Source: Fusobacterium perfoetens (GTDB lineage Bacteria; Fusobacteriota; Fusobacteriia; Fusobacteriales; Fusobacteriaceae). Taken from it: 64,000 nucleotides of DNA. This document shows positions 1 to 9,096 of this stretch, in pieces. Position 1 is the stretch's first letter. The number at the start of each line of letters is the position of its first letter. The DNA lies in assembly GCF_021531595.1 (NCBI RefSeq), contig NZ_JADYUD010000011.1, positions 1 to 64,000 on the forward strand, read 5' to 3'. The notes under the pieces are model-generated. The model made no database searches. It was not told the origin of the DNA and saw nothing but the letters and a program-made list of their open reading frames with translations. Made by a program: the position numbers and the translations under genes.

Positions 1-75
1 AACCTAGAAGTTAAGCCTGTAAACGCTGAAAGTACTTAGGGGGCAGCCCTTTGGGAGGATAGGAACTTGCCAATC
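1..75 (+). rRNA. rrf: 5S ribosomal RNA, 3' part
   Basis: The first 75 bases read like the 3' two thirds of a bacterial 5S rRNA: GAAGTTAAGCC near the start, a central GTACTTAGGGGGCAGCCC arm, and the closing GGAGGATAGGAACTTGCC before a T-rich tail. The 5' end lies outside the window. It would be the last gene of an rRNA operon, read towards the right. The exact 3' end is estimated from the family pattern. Confidence 0.9.
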
Positions 76-213
76 TTTTTTATTTTTTGGATTAAGAGAC
101 TGTTGTATTTTCTAAATCTTAAAATTTTATTTTTATAAATAAGAAAAAAATAAATTTATACTATTTTTTAAAGAAAATAGATAATTAAGAATTTCAAATA
201 AAGAATGAGAGTT

Positions 214-243
214 AAGAGCTGTTTTATAGAGCTCTTTTTTTAT
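214..243 (+). terminator. Rho-independent terminator after the rRNA operon
   Basis: A 7-bp perfect stem (AAGAGCT at 214-220 with AGCTCTT at 230-236) is followed by a run of T. It lies between the 5S rRNA and the next promoter, so it probably ends the rRNA transcript. The 76-213 stretch is AT-rich with no gene visible. Confidence 0.7.
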
Positions 244-278
244 TGTCTCAATGTAGCATAAATATAATAAAAAAACAT

Positions 279-307
279 TTGACACAAATACTAATTTAGG
301 TTATATT
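279..307 (+). promoter_or_regulatory. Promoter of the EamA permease gene
   Basis: TTGACA (279-284) is separated by 17 bp from TATATT (302-307), a near-consensus sigma-70 promoter about 50 bp before the start codon. Confidence 0.65.
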
Positions 308-355
308 CCATATTAATAATATTTTAAAATTTTAATAAAAGGGGAGGGGTAAGTC

Positions 356-1221
356 ATGTTTAAAAGTAAATTGATGCTTTTAACTGCTGTATTAATTTTT
401 GGGACACTGGCAGTCTTTGTAAGAAATATAAATCTTACTTCTAAAGAAATTGCTCTTTTGAGAGGAATTATAGGAAGTTTGTTTTTGATAATTGTAATGT
501 TGTTTTCAAAAGAAAAAATATCTTTTTCAGCAATAAAAAAAATAAGTTTCTTCTTATTGCCTCAGGGCTTGGAATAGGAGTAAACTGGATATTTCTTTTT
601 GAAGCTTATAAATATACAACAGTTTCTATTGCTACATTAAGTTATTATTGTGCCCCTATATTTGTTACTGTAATGGCACCAATAGTTTTAAAAGAGAAGA
701 TATCATTAGTAAAATTTTTATGTGTATGTACTGCAATGCTAGGTATGTTATGTATTGTCGGAACTAATAAAGGAACATCAGGAGAGGGATATAATCATCT
801 TTTAGGTATAGCTTATGGACTGAGTGCTGCAGTATTTTATGCAAGTGTAATCCTTATGAATAAATTTATTAAGGGGCTTAAAGGGGTTGAAACAACAGTG
901 ACGCAGCTTATTCTTGCTTCTCTTCTTCTTTTTCCTTATGTGATGATAACTTCTGGATTTGATTTTTCAAATATGACAAAAACATCATGGATATATATGA
1001 TATTTTTAGGAGTATTTAATACAGGGTTTGCATATGCTTTATATTTTACAGCAATAAAAAAGTTAAATGCACAGACTATAGCAGTTTTAAGTTACATAGA
1101 TCCAATTACTGCAGTGATTATTTCAGCAGTATTTTTCGGAGAGAAAATGACAATGTTCCAAATTATAGGTGGAATTCTTATTTTAGTATCAACTTTTATA
1201 AGTGAAAATATTAAAAAATAG
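356..1221 (+). pseudogene. DMT/EamA-family permease, frameshifted in a poly-A run
   Basis: The ATG at 356 follows a strong ribosome site (GGGGAGGGG). The first frame gives about 60 residues of an EamA-type membrane protein, then goes wrong and stops at 577. The rest of the protein (NKFLLIASGLGIGVNWIFLF onward, then two-thirds of a typical DMT permease ending at 1221) lies in the other frame. Adding one A to the 8-A run at 535-542 joins both halves into one normal protein of about 289 residues with roughly ten membrane segments. Such proteins export or import small metabolites; the substrate is not evident. The break may be a real mutation, a phase-variable or slippage-rescued site, or a sequencing error in the homopolymer. 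Confidence 0.85.
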
Positions 1222-1237
1222 TTATATAAATTTTATG

Positions 1238-1280
1238 AAAAAAGAGATGTTATAAATAACTTTATGCCATCTCTTTTTTA
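1238..1280 (+). terminator. Terminator after the EamA gene
   Basis: AAAAAAGAGATG (1238-1249) pairs perfectly with CATCTCTTTTTT (1268-1279), giving a 12-bp stem ending in a T tract. The symmetric A and T runs could also make it work in reverse. Confidence 0.8.
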
Positions 1281-1381
1281 TTGCAAAAAATTTTAAAATA
1301 AAGATTAAAATAAAAGAAATAAATCTGTGATTGTGGTAAAATATAATAGTCTGAAAATTTTTAAAAGAGGGAGAAATTTTT

Positions 1382-1933
1382 ATGAAAAACAAGGCAATTT
1401 TTTTAGACAGAGATGGAACTATAAATATAGATAAACATTATATGTATAAAATAGAAGATTTTGAATTTGTTGAAGGAGCAGAAAAAGGTCTGAAAATGTT
1501 CTATGATATGGGATATAAGCTTATAGTTGTAACAAATCAAGGCGGAATTGGAAGAGGATACTATACAGAAGAAGACTTAGAAAAATTAAATAACTATATG
1601 GAAAAAAGACTTCTTGAATCAGGAGTTAAAATTGAAAAATGTTACTTCTGCCCTCATCATGCAGAACATGGAATAGGAAAATATAAAAAAGACTGCAGCT
1701 GTAGAAAACCAAAGCCTGGAATGCTTATTGAAGGGATAAAGGAATTTGATATTGATCCAGAGAAATCTTATATGATAGGAGATAAAATGTCAGATGCAGA
1801 GGCTGGAATAAATGCAGGTGTAAAACCTATTATAGTAAAAACAGGAAAAGAGATTACAGAAGAAATAGAAAAAAGTGGTATTGAAATATATTCTTCTATT
1901 TATGAATTTGCATTAAGCCTACAAAAAAAATAA
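1382..1933 (+). CDS. gmhB: D-glycero-D-manno-heptose 1,7-bisphosphate 7-phosphatase
   Basis: This 183-residue protein is a HAD-superfamily phosphatase. It has the nucleophile motif FLDRDGT at residues 8-14, VVTNQGGIGRG (motif II), a zinc loop of the CxHH...CxC kind (CPHHAEHG...CSCRKPKPGM), and the acidic motif IGDKMSDAEAG. The zinc loop and length separate GmhB from histidinol-phosphatases, although the families are close. GmhB makes heptose-1-phosphate for ADP-heptose, the sugar of the LPS inner core, so it suggests a heptose-containing outer membrane. A TATAAT at 1342-1347 and a GAGGGAG ribosome site lie upstream. It precedes the cell-wall cluster but is separated by 86 bp and a possible promoter. 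Confidence 0.88.
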   Translation: MKNKAIFLDRDGTINIDKHYMYKIEDFEFVEGAEKGLKMFYDMGYKLIVVTNQGGIGRGYYTEEDLEKLNNYMEKRLLESGVKIEKCYFCPHHAEHGIGKYKKDCSCRKPKPGMLIEGIKEFDIDPEKSYMIGDKMSDAEAGINAGVKPIIVKTGKEITEEIEKSGIEIYSSIYEFALSLQKK

Positions 1934-1964
1934 CAAAATTAATCAGAAAAAATGACAGAAACAG

Positions 1965-1993
1965 TTGTAGTAAAAATTTTTAAATGATAAAAT
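1965..1993 (+). promoter_or_regulatory. Possible promoter of the murF-led cluster
   Basis: TTGTAG (1965-1970) and TAAAAT (1988-1993) are 17 bp apart, just before murF. The match is moderate; read-through from gmhB is equally possible since no terminator is seen between them. Confidence 0.35.
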
Positions 1994-2019
1994 AAAAGAT
2001 ATGCAAAAAGGAAATAAAA

Positions 2020-3300
2020 ATGAATAAATTGACTGAAATTATTACAAAAGTGTTATCATTAAAAGATAAAAATATAAATATATCAGGCGTAAAAATGGAC
2101 AGCAGAAAAATAGAAAAAGGTGATGTATTTTTTGCATTGAATAATGGAAAAAATTATATTGCTGATGTTTTAGAAAAGGGAGCTTCTCTTGTTGTCTGTG
2201 ATGATAAAAAATGGGAAAATAATGAAAAAGTTGCTGTTGTTGAAGATACTCTTTCAGCTATGCAGAAGATAGCTAATGAATATAGAAAATCACTTTCTGT
2301 AAAAATAATAGGAATAGTTGGAAGCAATGGGAAAACAACAACAAAAGATATAGTATATTCTATTTTATCTTCAAAATATAAGTGCAGAAAAACAGAGGGA
2401 AATTATAATAATCATATAGGTGTTCCTTATACAATTCTTCAGCTTAAAGAAGATGACGAATTTTCTGTTGTTGAAATGGGTATGAGCAGCCGTGGTGAAA
2501 TTAAAGCACTTTGTGATATAGCTCTTCCTGATTATGGAGTGATTACAAATATAGGGGATTCTCATTTGGAATTTCTTTTAAATAGAGAAAATGTTTTTAT
2601 TGAAAAAAGTGAAATAAAAAATTATGTTTCAAGTGAAAATTTAATTCTTTTCGGAGATGATTATTATCTTAAAAATCTTGAAGGAATAAAAACAGGGTTC
2701 GGAGATAGCAATGAATACATTATAAAAGACTATGAAGAAAAAGAAAATGGTGTAAACTTCAAAATAGACGGAGAAGAATATTTCTTTGGAATGAATGGTA
2801 AACATAACTGTATAAATGCTGCAATGGGAGTTACAGTAGGAAAAAGAATAGGACTTTCTGCTGAAGAGATTAGAAAAGGACTGAAAGACTGTTCAGTGAC
2901 TCCTATGAGATTTCAGAAAATTGAAAAAAATGGAATTAAATATATAAATGATTCTTATAATGCAAGTCCTATATCAATGAAATATTCTTTAGAAACTTTA
3001 AACAACGCCTATAGAGGAATTTCAAAAATAGCTGTTCTTGCAGATATGGGAGAACTTGGAAAAGATGAACTTAAATATCATGAAGAAGTTTTAAAATATG
3101 CTCTTTCTCTTGATATTGAAAAAATTATTATTCTTGGAGAAATTATGAAAGAAGCTGCAAAATCTCTTGAGAATAAAGAAAAATTAATTATTGCAGAAAC
3201 AAAAGAAGAAATAAAAAATATTATCAGAAAAGATTTTGCAGATAGAGTTATACTTCTTAAAGGCTCAAACTTCAATCATCTTTGGGAGATAATGGAATAG
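2020..3300 (+). CDS. murF: UDP-N-acetylmuramoyl-tripeptide--D-alanyl-D-alanine ligase
   Basis: MurF adds D-Ala-D-Ala to the UDP-MurNAc-tripeptide in the cytoplasm, the last soluble step of the peptidoglycan precursor. The 426-residue length is usual. Visible are the N-terminal substrate domain with VKMDSRKIEKGDVFFAL, the ATP loop GIVGSNGKTTTK near residue 100, the Mur-ligase signature EMGMSSRGEI, and the C-terminal domain with NDSYNASPISM. It ends 11 bp before mraY and opens the division/cell-wall gene cluster. murE, which makes its substrate, is not in this window. Confidence 0.95.
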   Translation: MNKLTEIITKVLSLKDKNINISGVKMDSRKIEKGDVFFALNNGKNYIADVLEKGASLVVCDDKKWENNEKVAVVEDTLSAMQKIANEYRKSLSVKIIGIVGSNGKTTTKDIVYSILSSKYKCRKTEGNYNNHIGVPYTILQLKEDDEFSVVEMGMSSRGEIKALCDIALPDYGVITNIGDSHLEFLLNRENVFIEKSEIKNYVSSENLILFGDDYYLKNLEGIKTGFGDSNEYIIKDYEEKENGVNFKIDGEEYFFGMNGKHNCINAAMGVTVGKRIGLSAEEIRKGLKDCSVTPMRFQKIEKNGIKYINDSYNASPISMKYSLETLNNAYRGISKIAVLADMGELGKDELKYHEEVLKYALSLDIEKIIILGEIMKEAAKSLENKEKLIIAETKEEIKNIIRKDFADRVILLKGSNFNHLWEIME

Positions 3301-3311
3301 GAGAAAGAGAA

Positions 3312-4400
3312 ATGTTATACATGCTTGGGCTGTATTATAAACAGCTGGAATTTTTAAAATCTATATATTTTAGAACATTTATAGGATTTACTTTATCTTT
3401 TTTAGTGGTTTTAATAATAGGACAGCCTTTTATTAAATTTTTAAAAAAGAAAAAGTTTGGTGAAGAAATAAGAGAAGATGGGCCAGCATCTCACTATAGT
3501 AAAAAAGGAACTCCTACAATGGGGGGAGTACTTATGCTTTTTGGTTCTCTTCTAACAATTCTTGTAGCAGGAAATCTTTATAATAAATTTACAATACTTC
3601 TTATAATAACGACTTTGTGTTTCAGTGCAATCGGTTTTGTAGATGATTATAAAAAATTTACAGTCAATAAAAACGGGCTGTCTGGAAAGAAAAAACTTTT
3701 CGGTCAGAGTCTTATTTCTATAATTGTATGGGTTTTTATTAAGGAATTTGGTCTTACAGGGTCAAAGGCTGTAGATTTTTCTCTTTCTAATCCGATAGTT
3801 CCGAACTCGTTCTTTTATATAGGAAGTTTTTTTATGCTTCTTTTTATTATGCTTGTAGTAAATGGAACTTCTAATGCAGTAAATATAACAGATGGTCTTG
3901 ATGGCCTTGCAATAATGCCTGTAATAATAAGTTGTTCTATTTTAGGGACAATAGCTTATTTCAGTGGGCATATAGAGCTTAGCACTCACCTTCATCTGTT
4001 TTCTATTCCAGGATCAGGAGAGATAGCAGTATTTCTTTCAACTGTGATAGGAGCAGGACTTGCATTTTTATGGTATAACTGTTATCCTGCACAGATATTT
4101 ATGGGAGACACAGGTTCTCTTGCTCTGGGAGGAGTTATAGGAGTTATTTCAATTCTTCTGAAACAGGAACTTCTTCTTCCAATAATAGGAGGAGTATTTG
4201 TAGGAGAAGCTGTTTCAGTTATTCTTCAGGTTGGATCATATAAATTGAGAAAAAAGAGAATATTTAGAATGGCACCTATTCATCATCATTTTGAACTTAT
4301 GGGTGTTCCTGAAAATAAGGTAACCATGAGATTTTGGATTGTAGCTCTTCTTTTTGGAATAGCTGCACTTGGAATGATAAGATTAAGAGGAATTATGTAA
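3312..4400 (+). CDS. mraY: Phospho-N-acetylmuramoyl-pentapeptide transferase (lipid I synthase)
   Basis: MraY moves phospho-MurNAc-pentapeptide onto undecaprenyl phosphate at the inner membrane, forming lipid I. The 362-residue protein is highly hydrophobic with about ten membrane segments. It contains the family motifs FVDDYKKFTVNKNGLSGKKK, NGTSNAVNITDGLDGLA and the C-terminal MAPIHHHFELMG. The ATG at 3312 is preferred because AGGAGAAAGAG precedes it; an in-frame ATG 30 bp upstream lies inside murF and has no ribosome site. Confidence 0.95.
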   Translation: MLYMLGLYYKQLEFLKSIYFRTFIGFTLSFLVVLIIGQPFIKFLKKKKFGEEIREDGPASHYSKKGTPTMGGVLMLFGSLLTILVAGNLYNKFTILLIITTLCFSAIGFVDDYKKFTVNKNGLSGKKKLFGQSLISIIVWVFIKEFGLTGSKAVDFSLSNPIVPNSFFYIGSFFMLLFIMLVVNGTSNAVNITDGLDGLAIMPVIISCSILGTIAYFSGHIELSTHLHLFSIPGSGEIAVFLSTVIGAGLAFLWYNCYPAQIFMGDTGSLALGGVIGVISILLKQELLLPIIGGVFVGEAVSVILQVGSYKLRKKRIFRMAPIHHHFELMGVPENKVTMRFWIVALLFGIAALGMIRLRGIM

Positions 4401-4472
4401 GAGGCTGACTGTGAAAACAGTTATCCTCTTTTAGTTGTTCATAGAGAAACATTTTTGGAGGCAGAATTTAAG

Positions 4473-5795
4473 ATGAAAGTTGGAATGGTCTTTGGAGACG
4501 GAGTCAGTGGAAAAGGGGCAAAAGAGGTCCTAAAAAAAATGAAATATGAGATAATAATGGTAGATGATAAGACGGGAATGTCTTCAGATTCAGCAGAAGA
4601 ACTTTTGGATAAGACAAATGTTTTTATAAAAAGTCCTGGAATACCTTACACACATCTTGTAAATAAAGCATTTGAAATGAATGTAGAAGTTATTGATGAA
4701 ATAGAACTAGCCTACAGATATATGAAAAGTTCAGGAATAAAAACAAAGATAGTTGCAGTTACAGGAAGTAATGGTAAGACAACAGTGACAAGCAAAATAA
4801 CAGAGCTTCTTCAAAGAGCAGGATTTAAATGTGAACATGCAGGAAACATAGGAAATTCTTTTGGAGAGCTTATATGCAGCAGAAATGATTTAGATTATAT
4901 TGTACTTGAATTAAGTTCGTATCAGCTTGAAAATTTAAAAACATTTAAAGCTGATATAGCTATGGTGATAAATCTTTCTCCAGATCATTTAAGCAGATAT
5001 AAATCAAAAGAAGAATATTTTGATGCAAAATTCAATATAGGAAAAAATCAGACAGAGGAAGATATTTTTATTTATAACTTAAATGATAAAGATTCTCTGA
5101 AAAGATTAAGCAGAATAACAGGAAATAAACAAGGGGTTACTGTAAATACAGGAAAAGAAAAAGCTGTTTGTTTCACTGATGGAGAAAGTGTTATATATAA
5201 AGGAGAAAAAGTCCTTAATGTGAAAGAGCTTTCTTTAAAAGGAAAACATAATCTTGAAAATGTTTTATTTATTGTTGCAGCAGCAGAAAATATTGGAATA
5301 GATAAAGAGATTGTAAAAGAGTTTTTATATACAACAAAACCTCTTGAACATAGAATGGAAAGATTCTATAAGTGGAAAAATGTTCTTTTTGTAAATGACT
5401 CAAAAGGAACAAATATAGATTCTACATGCTTTGCAATAGATGCTTATAAGGGAGCTGTGCTTATATGTGGAGGAAAAGAAAAAGGTCTTCCATTAGATGA
5501 GCTTGTAGAAAAAATAAGAGAGAACATTGAAGAAGTTTATCTTATAGGAGAAATGACAGAAAGATTTAAAGAAGCCCTTTTACTTGGAGGATATCCTAAC
5601 AGAAGAATTTATGCTGCTGGAGATATGAAAAATGCAGTTAAAATGTTAAGAGAAAAACTTTCAGGAGATGAAGAAAAAACTATTCTTCTTTCTCCGTCAA
5701 CTTCAAGTTTTGACCAGTTTCCTAATTTTGAAACAAGAGGAAAAGTTTTTAAAGAACTTGTAAAAGAGTATTTTGAAGAGGGAGAAGAACTGTGA
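4473..5795 (+). CDS. murD: UDP-N-acetylmuramoyl-L-alanine--D-glutamate ligase
   Basis: MurD adds D-glutamate to UDP-MurNAc-L-Ala. The Rossmann-like N-terminus GDGVSGKGAKEVL, the ATP loop VTGSNGKTTVTSK near residue 105, ELSSYQLEN, NLSPDHLSR, and VNDSKGTNIDST in the third domain identify it. The ATG at 4473 has GGAGG 11 bp upstream; a TTG at 4455 would add six residues and put the ribosome site inside the gene. It overlaps murG by four bases (GTGA), so the two are translationally coupled. The ftsW gene often found between them in other phyla is absent. Confidence 0.93.
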   Translation: MKVGMVFGDGVSGKGAKEVLKKMKYEIIMVDDKTGMSSDSAEELLDKTNVFIKSPGIPYTHLVNKAFEMNVEVIDEIELAYRYMKSSGIKTKIVAVTGSNGKTTVTSKITELLQRAGFKCEHAGNIGNSFGELICSRNDLDYIVLELSSYQLENLKTFKADIAMVINLSPDHLSRYKSKEEYFDAKFNIGKNQTEEDIFIYNLNDKDSLKRLSRITGNKQGVTVNTGKEKAVCFTDGESVIYKGEKVLNVKELSLKGKHNLENVLFIVAAAENIGIDKEIVKEFLYTTKPLEHRMERFYKWKNVLFVNDSKGTNIDSTCFAIDAYKGAVLICGGKEKGLPLDELVEKIRENIEEVYLIGEMTERFKEALLLGGYPNRRIYAAGDMKNAVKMLREKLSGDEEKTILLSPSTSSFDQFPNFETRGKVFKELVKEYFEEGEEL

Positions 5796-6859
5796 AAAAA
5801 GTTATTATAACAACAGGAGGAACAGGAGGACATATATATCCTGCTCTCTCTGTAGCAAAAGGATTAATAAAAAGAGATGTTGATGTTTTATTTGTAGGAA
5901 GCGACAGCAGAATGGAAAAGGACATGGTTCCTAAAGAAAATATAAGATTTGCAGGTCTTGAAATATATCCTATAAAATCATTTAAAACATTTTTCAAACT
6001 GATTTCAGCTGTAATAAAATCAGTAAAAATAATAAGAGAAGAAAAACCAGATGTTGTAATAGGTTTTGGAAATTATATTTCACTTCCTATGATAACAGCA
6101 GCTTTTCTTACAAGAACAAGTTTTTATCTTCAGGAACAGAATGCTAATCTTGGAATGACAAATAAAGTTTATTATAAATTTGCCAAAAAAACATTTTTAG
6201 CTTTTGAAAAAACTTATGATGATATACCTATGAAATATCAGCATAAGTTTAAAGTGACAGGAAACCCTTTAAGAGAAGAAATTTATAGCATTGACAGCAA
6301 AGAGGAAAGAGAAAGTCTTAAAGCTGAAGAGGGAGAAAAAATTCTTCTTATAACAGGGGGAAGTCTTGGAGCAAAAAGTATTAATGATGCTGTGTTAGAT
6401 GAATGGGAAAAATTAAAAGAGGAAAAAAATATAAGAATATACTGGGCAACAGGAAAAACACATTACGATAAAATATTTGATAGAATAGAAAAAAGAAATA
6501 TGAAAGATATTATAAAGCCTTATTTTGATAATCTTATAAATATAATGGCAGCAGCAGATCTTGTAATATGCAGAGCAGGAGCTCTTACTATATCAGAACT
6601 TATTGAACTTAAAAAACCGTCAGTTCTTATTCCTTATAATTCAGTAAAAGTTGGACAGTATGAAAATGCTGTGATTTTAGAAGAGAGAGAGGGAGCTCTT
6701 GTTTTTAATAACAATGAGGCTGATGAGGCTGTAAAAACAGCTATTGATTTGATACAAGATGATGAACAGCTTCAAAAGATGAAGCTGAGAATAAAGGCAT
6801 TGAGAAATATGAATGCCACAGAAAATTTAATTAACAGTTTGGATATTTGGAGGAATTAA
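5792..6859 (+). CDS. murG: UDP-GlcNAc:lipid I GlcNAc transferase
   Basis: MurG adds GlcNAc to lipid I on the inner face of the membrane to form lipid II. The 355-residue GT28 protein starts at a GTG overlapping the murD stop. The glycine-rich loop TTGGTGGHIYPALSVAKGL is at residues 7-25, the second loop ITGGSLGAKSIN is near residue 190, and RAGALTISELIELKKPSVLIPY marks the donor-binding domain. All expected motifs are intact. Confidence 0.95.
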   Translation: MKKVIITTGGTGGHIYPALSVAKGLIKRDVDVLFVGSDSRMEKDMVPKENIRFAGLEIYPIKSFKTFFKLISAVIKSVKIIREEKPDVVIGFGNYISLPMITAAFLTRTSFYLQEQNANLGMTNKVYYKFAKKTFLAFEKTYDDIPMKYQHKFKVTGNPLREEIYSIDSKEERESLKAEEGEKILLITGGSLGAKSINDAVLDEWEKLKEEKNIRIYWATGKTHYDKIFDRIEKRNMKDIIKPYFDNLINIMAAADLVICRAGALTISELIELKKPSVLIPYNSVKVGQYENAVILEEREGALVFNNNEADEAVKTAIDLIQDDEQLQKMKLRIKALRNMNATENLINSLDIWRN

Positions 6860-6862
6860 TTA

Positions 6863-8215
6863 ATGGAAAATGTGTTTTTTGTGGGAATAAACGGGATTGG
6901 AATGAGTGGTCTTGCTAAAATAATGAGAGAACTTAATTATAATGTTGCAGGATCAGATCCAAGCAGCAGCTATCTTACTGAAGAAATGAGAAAACAAGGA
7001 ATAAAAATTTATTCTGAACATAAAAAAGAAAATATTGAAAATATGGATACTCTTATTGTTTCTACAGCAATAAGCAGAGAAAATCCAGAATATAAGAGAG
7101 CATTGGAAGAAGGAATACCTGTTCTTAAAAGAGGACAGCTTTTAGCAGAGCTTTTAAATCAGAAAACAGGTGTTGCAGTTGCAGGAACTCATGGAAAAAC
7201 TACTACAAGTTCTATGCTTGCAACAATTCTTTTAGAAAAGGATCCTACAGTTGTTGTAGGAGGAATAGTTGATGCAATAAAATCAAATGCAAGATATGGA
7301 GCAGGAGAATATTTTGTTGCAGAAGCAGATGAAAGTGACAACTCTTTTCTTTATATGAGACCAAAATATTCAGTGATAACAAATATAGAGGCAGATCATC
7401 TTGAAAAGCATGGATCTTTAGAAAACATAAAAAAATCATTTAATATTTTTATGCAGCAGACAGAAAAAGAAATCATAGTATGTCTTGATAATAAAAATGT
7501 TCAAGACTTAATAGGATATAAAGACAATGTCATAACTTATAGCCTTGAAGATAAAAGTGCAGATATATATGCAGAGGGAATAAAAATTTCTGAAGGAAAA
7601 ACATTATATGATGTTTATATAAAAGGTGAATATACAGGGGAATTTTCACTTTCTATTCCAGGAAAACATAATATTTATAACTCTCTTCCAGTTATATATC
7701 TTGCAAAAGAATTTGGGCTTGATATGAATGAAGTTAAAAAGAAAATAAATGAATTCAAGGGAGCAAAAAGAAGATATGATGTTCTTTATGATGATGGGAA
7801 TATAAAAGTAATAGATGACTATGCACATCACCCAACAGAAATAGAAGCTACTCTTCAAGGAGCAAGAAGTATAGAGGATAAACATATAACTGTTATATTC
7901 CAGCCTCATAGATACAGCAGAGTGAAATTTCTTCTTGAAGAATTTGCAGGAACATTTAAAAATGCAGATGAACTTATTCTTATGCCTGTTTACAGTGCAG
8001 GGGAAAAAGATGAATTTGGAGTTTCTCTTGAAGATCTTTTAAATAAAATAGGTCATAAAAACAGCAGAATTATAAAAGATAAAAATGAACTTGAAGAAGA
8101 ACTTTCTAAAAGAAATGAAAGTCATGTTTATCTTTTTATGGGAGCAGGAAGCATTTCATCTTTTGCTCATGAGTTTGCAGAAAAACTAGAAAAACAGAAG
8201 AAGGGAATCAATTAA
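6863..8215 (+). CDS. murC: UDP-N-acetylmuramate--L-alanine ligase
   Basis: MurC attaches L-alanine to UDP-MurNAc, the first peptide step. The 450-residue protein shows the N-terminal GINGIGMSGLAKIM nucleotide fold, the ATP loop VAGTHGKTTTSSM near residue 110, AEADESDNSFL, and the third-domain motif DDYAHHPTEIEATL followed by FQPHRYSRV. It starts three bases after murG and its stop overlaps the murB start by one base. Confidence 0.95.
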   Translation: MENVFFVGINGIGMSGLAKIMRELNYNVAGSDPSSSYLTEEMRKQGIKIYSEHKKENIENMDTLIVSTAISRENPEYKRALEEGIPVLKRGQLLAELLNQKTGVAVAGTHGKTTTSSMLATILLEKDPTVVVGGIVDAIKSNARYGAGEYFVAEADESDNSFLYMRPKYSVITNIEADHLEKHGSLENIKKSFNIFMQQTEKEIIVCLDNKNVQDLIGYKDNVITYSLEDKSADIYAEGIKISEGKTLYDVYIKGEYTGEFSLSIPGKHNIYNSLPVIYLAKEFGLDMNEVKKKINEFKGAKRRYDVLYDDGNIKVIDDYAHHPTEIEATLQGARSIEDKHITVIFQPHRYSRVKFLLEEFAGTFKNADELILMPVYSAGEKDEFGVSLEDLLNKIGHKNSRIIKDKNELEEELSKRNESHVYLFMGAGSISSFAHEFAEKLEKQKKGIN

Positions 8216-9054
8216 TGAGAATATTAGAAAATTATAATATGAAAAAACATTCTAATATGAAAATAGGCGGAGATGCCAGAAAATTCATAGAAATAGAAAA
8301 TAAAGAGGAGCTTCCTGAGTTATTAAAAGAGCTTAAAAGCTATTTTATAATAGGAAATGGAACTAACACTCTTTTAAATGATAAATATCTTGATACAACA
8401 TTTATATCTTTAAAAAAACTTAATAAAATTACAGATAAGGGAGAAGGAAGAATAAATGTTGAAGCAGGTCTTGATTTTGGAAAACTTATAAAATATATGG
8501 GAGAAAATAATCTTTCAGGACTTGAAGAACTTGCAGGAATACCAGGAACTGTAGGAGGACTTGTTTTTATGAACGGGGGAGCTTACGGAAAAGAGATATT
8601 TGACTGCATAGAATCTGTTGAAATTTTAGATGAGGAAAAAAATATAAAAGTGATTCCAAAGGAAAATCTAAAAATTGATTATAGAAAAACAGAGATAAAA
8701 GAAAATCACTGGATAATTATAAGTGCAAACTTTAAATTTGAAAATGGTTATAAAAAAGATTTAGTAAAAGAGATACAAACAAAAAGAGAAAATAATCAGC
8801 CTCTTGAAATGCCTAATCTTGGAAGTACATTTAAAAATCCTAAAGGATATTTTGCTGCAAGACTTATAATAGAAGCTGGGGCACAGGGATTAAAAATCGG
8901 AGGGGCTCAGATGTCAATGAAACATCCAAATTTCATAGTTAATGATGGAACAGCTACTTTTGATGATGTAATAAATCTTATAGCAGAAGTTAAAAAAATG
9001 GTAAAAGAAAAATCAGGTATAGAACTAGAAAGAGAAATTATAATTTTAAGATAA
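8215..9054 (+). CDS. murB: UDP-N-acetylenolpyruvoylglucosamine reductase
   Basis: MurB reduces UDP-GlcNAc-enolpyruvate to UDP-MurNAc using FAD and NADPH. The 279 residues fit the shorter type II enzyme: NMKIGGDA, GNGTNTLLND, the FAD-loop segment GLEELAGIPGTVGGLVFMNGGAYG, NLGSTFKNPKG with its catalytic serine region, and AGAQGLKIGGAQMSMKHPNFIVN. It is coupled to murC by an ATG overlapping the murC stop. Confidence 0.94.
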   Translation: MRILENYNMKKHSNMKIGGDARKFIEIENKEELPELLKELKSYFIIGNGTNTLLNDKYLDTTFISLKKLNKITDKGEGRINVEAGLDFGKLIKYMGENNLSGLEELAGIPGTVGGLVFMNGGAYGKEIFDCIESVEILDEEKNIKVIPKENLKIDYRKTEIKENHWIIISANFKFENGYKKDLVKEIQTKRENNQPLEMPNLGSTFKNPKGYFAARLIIEAGAQGLKIGGAQMSMKHPNFIVNDGTATFDDVINLIAEVKKMVKEKSGIELEREIIILR

Positions 9055-9096
9055 TCTATTTTTGTACATAAACAGAGAAAAGGGAGTGTAAATTTT

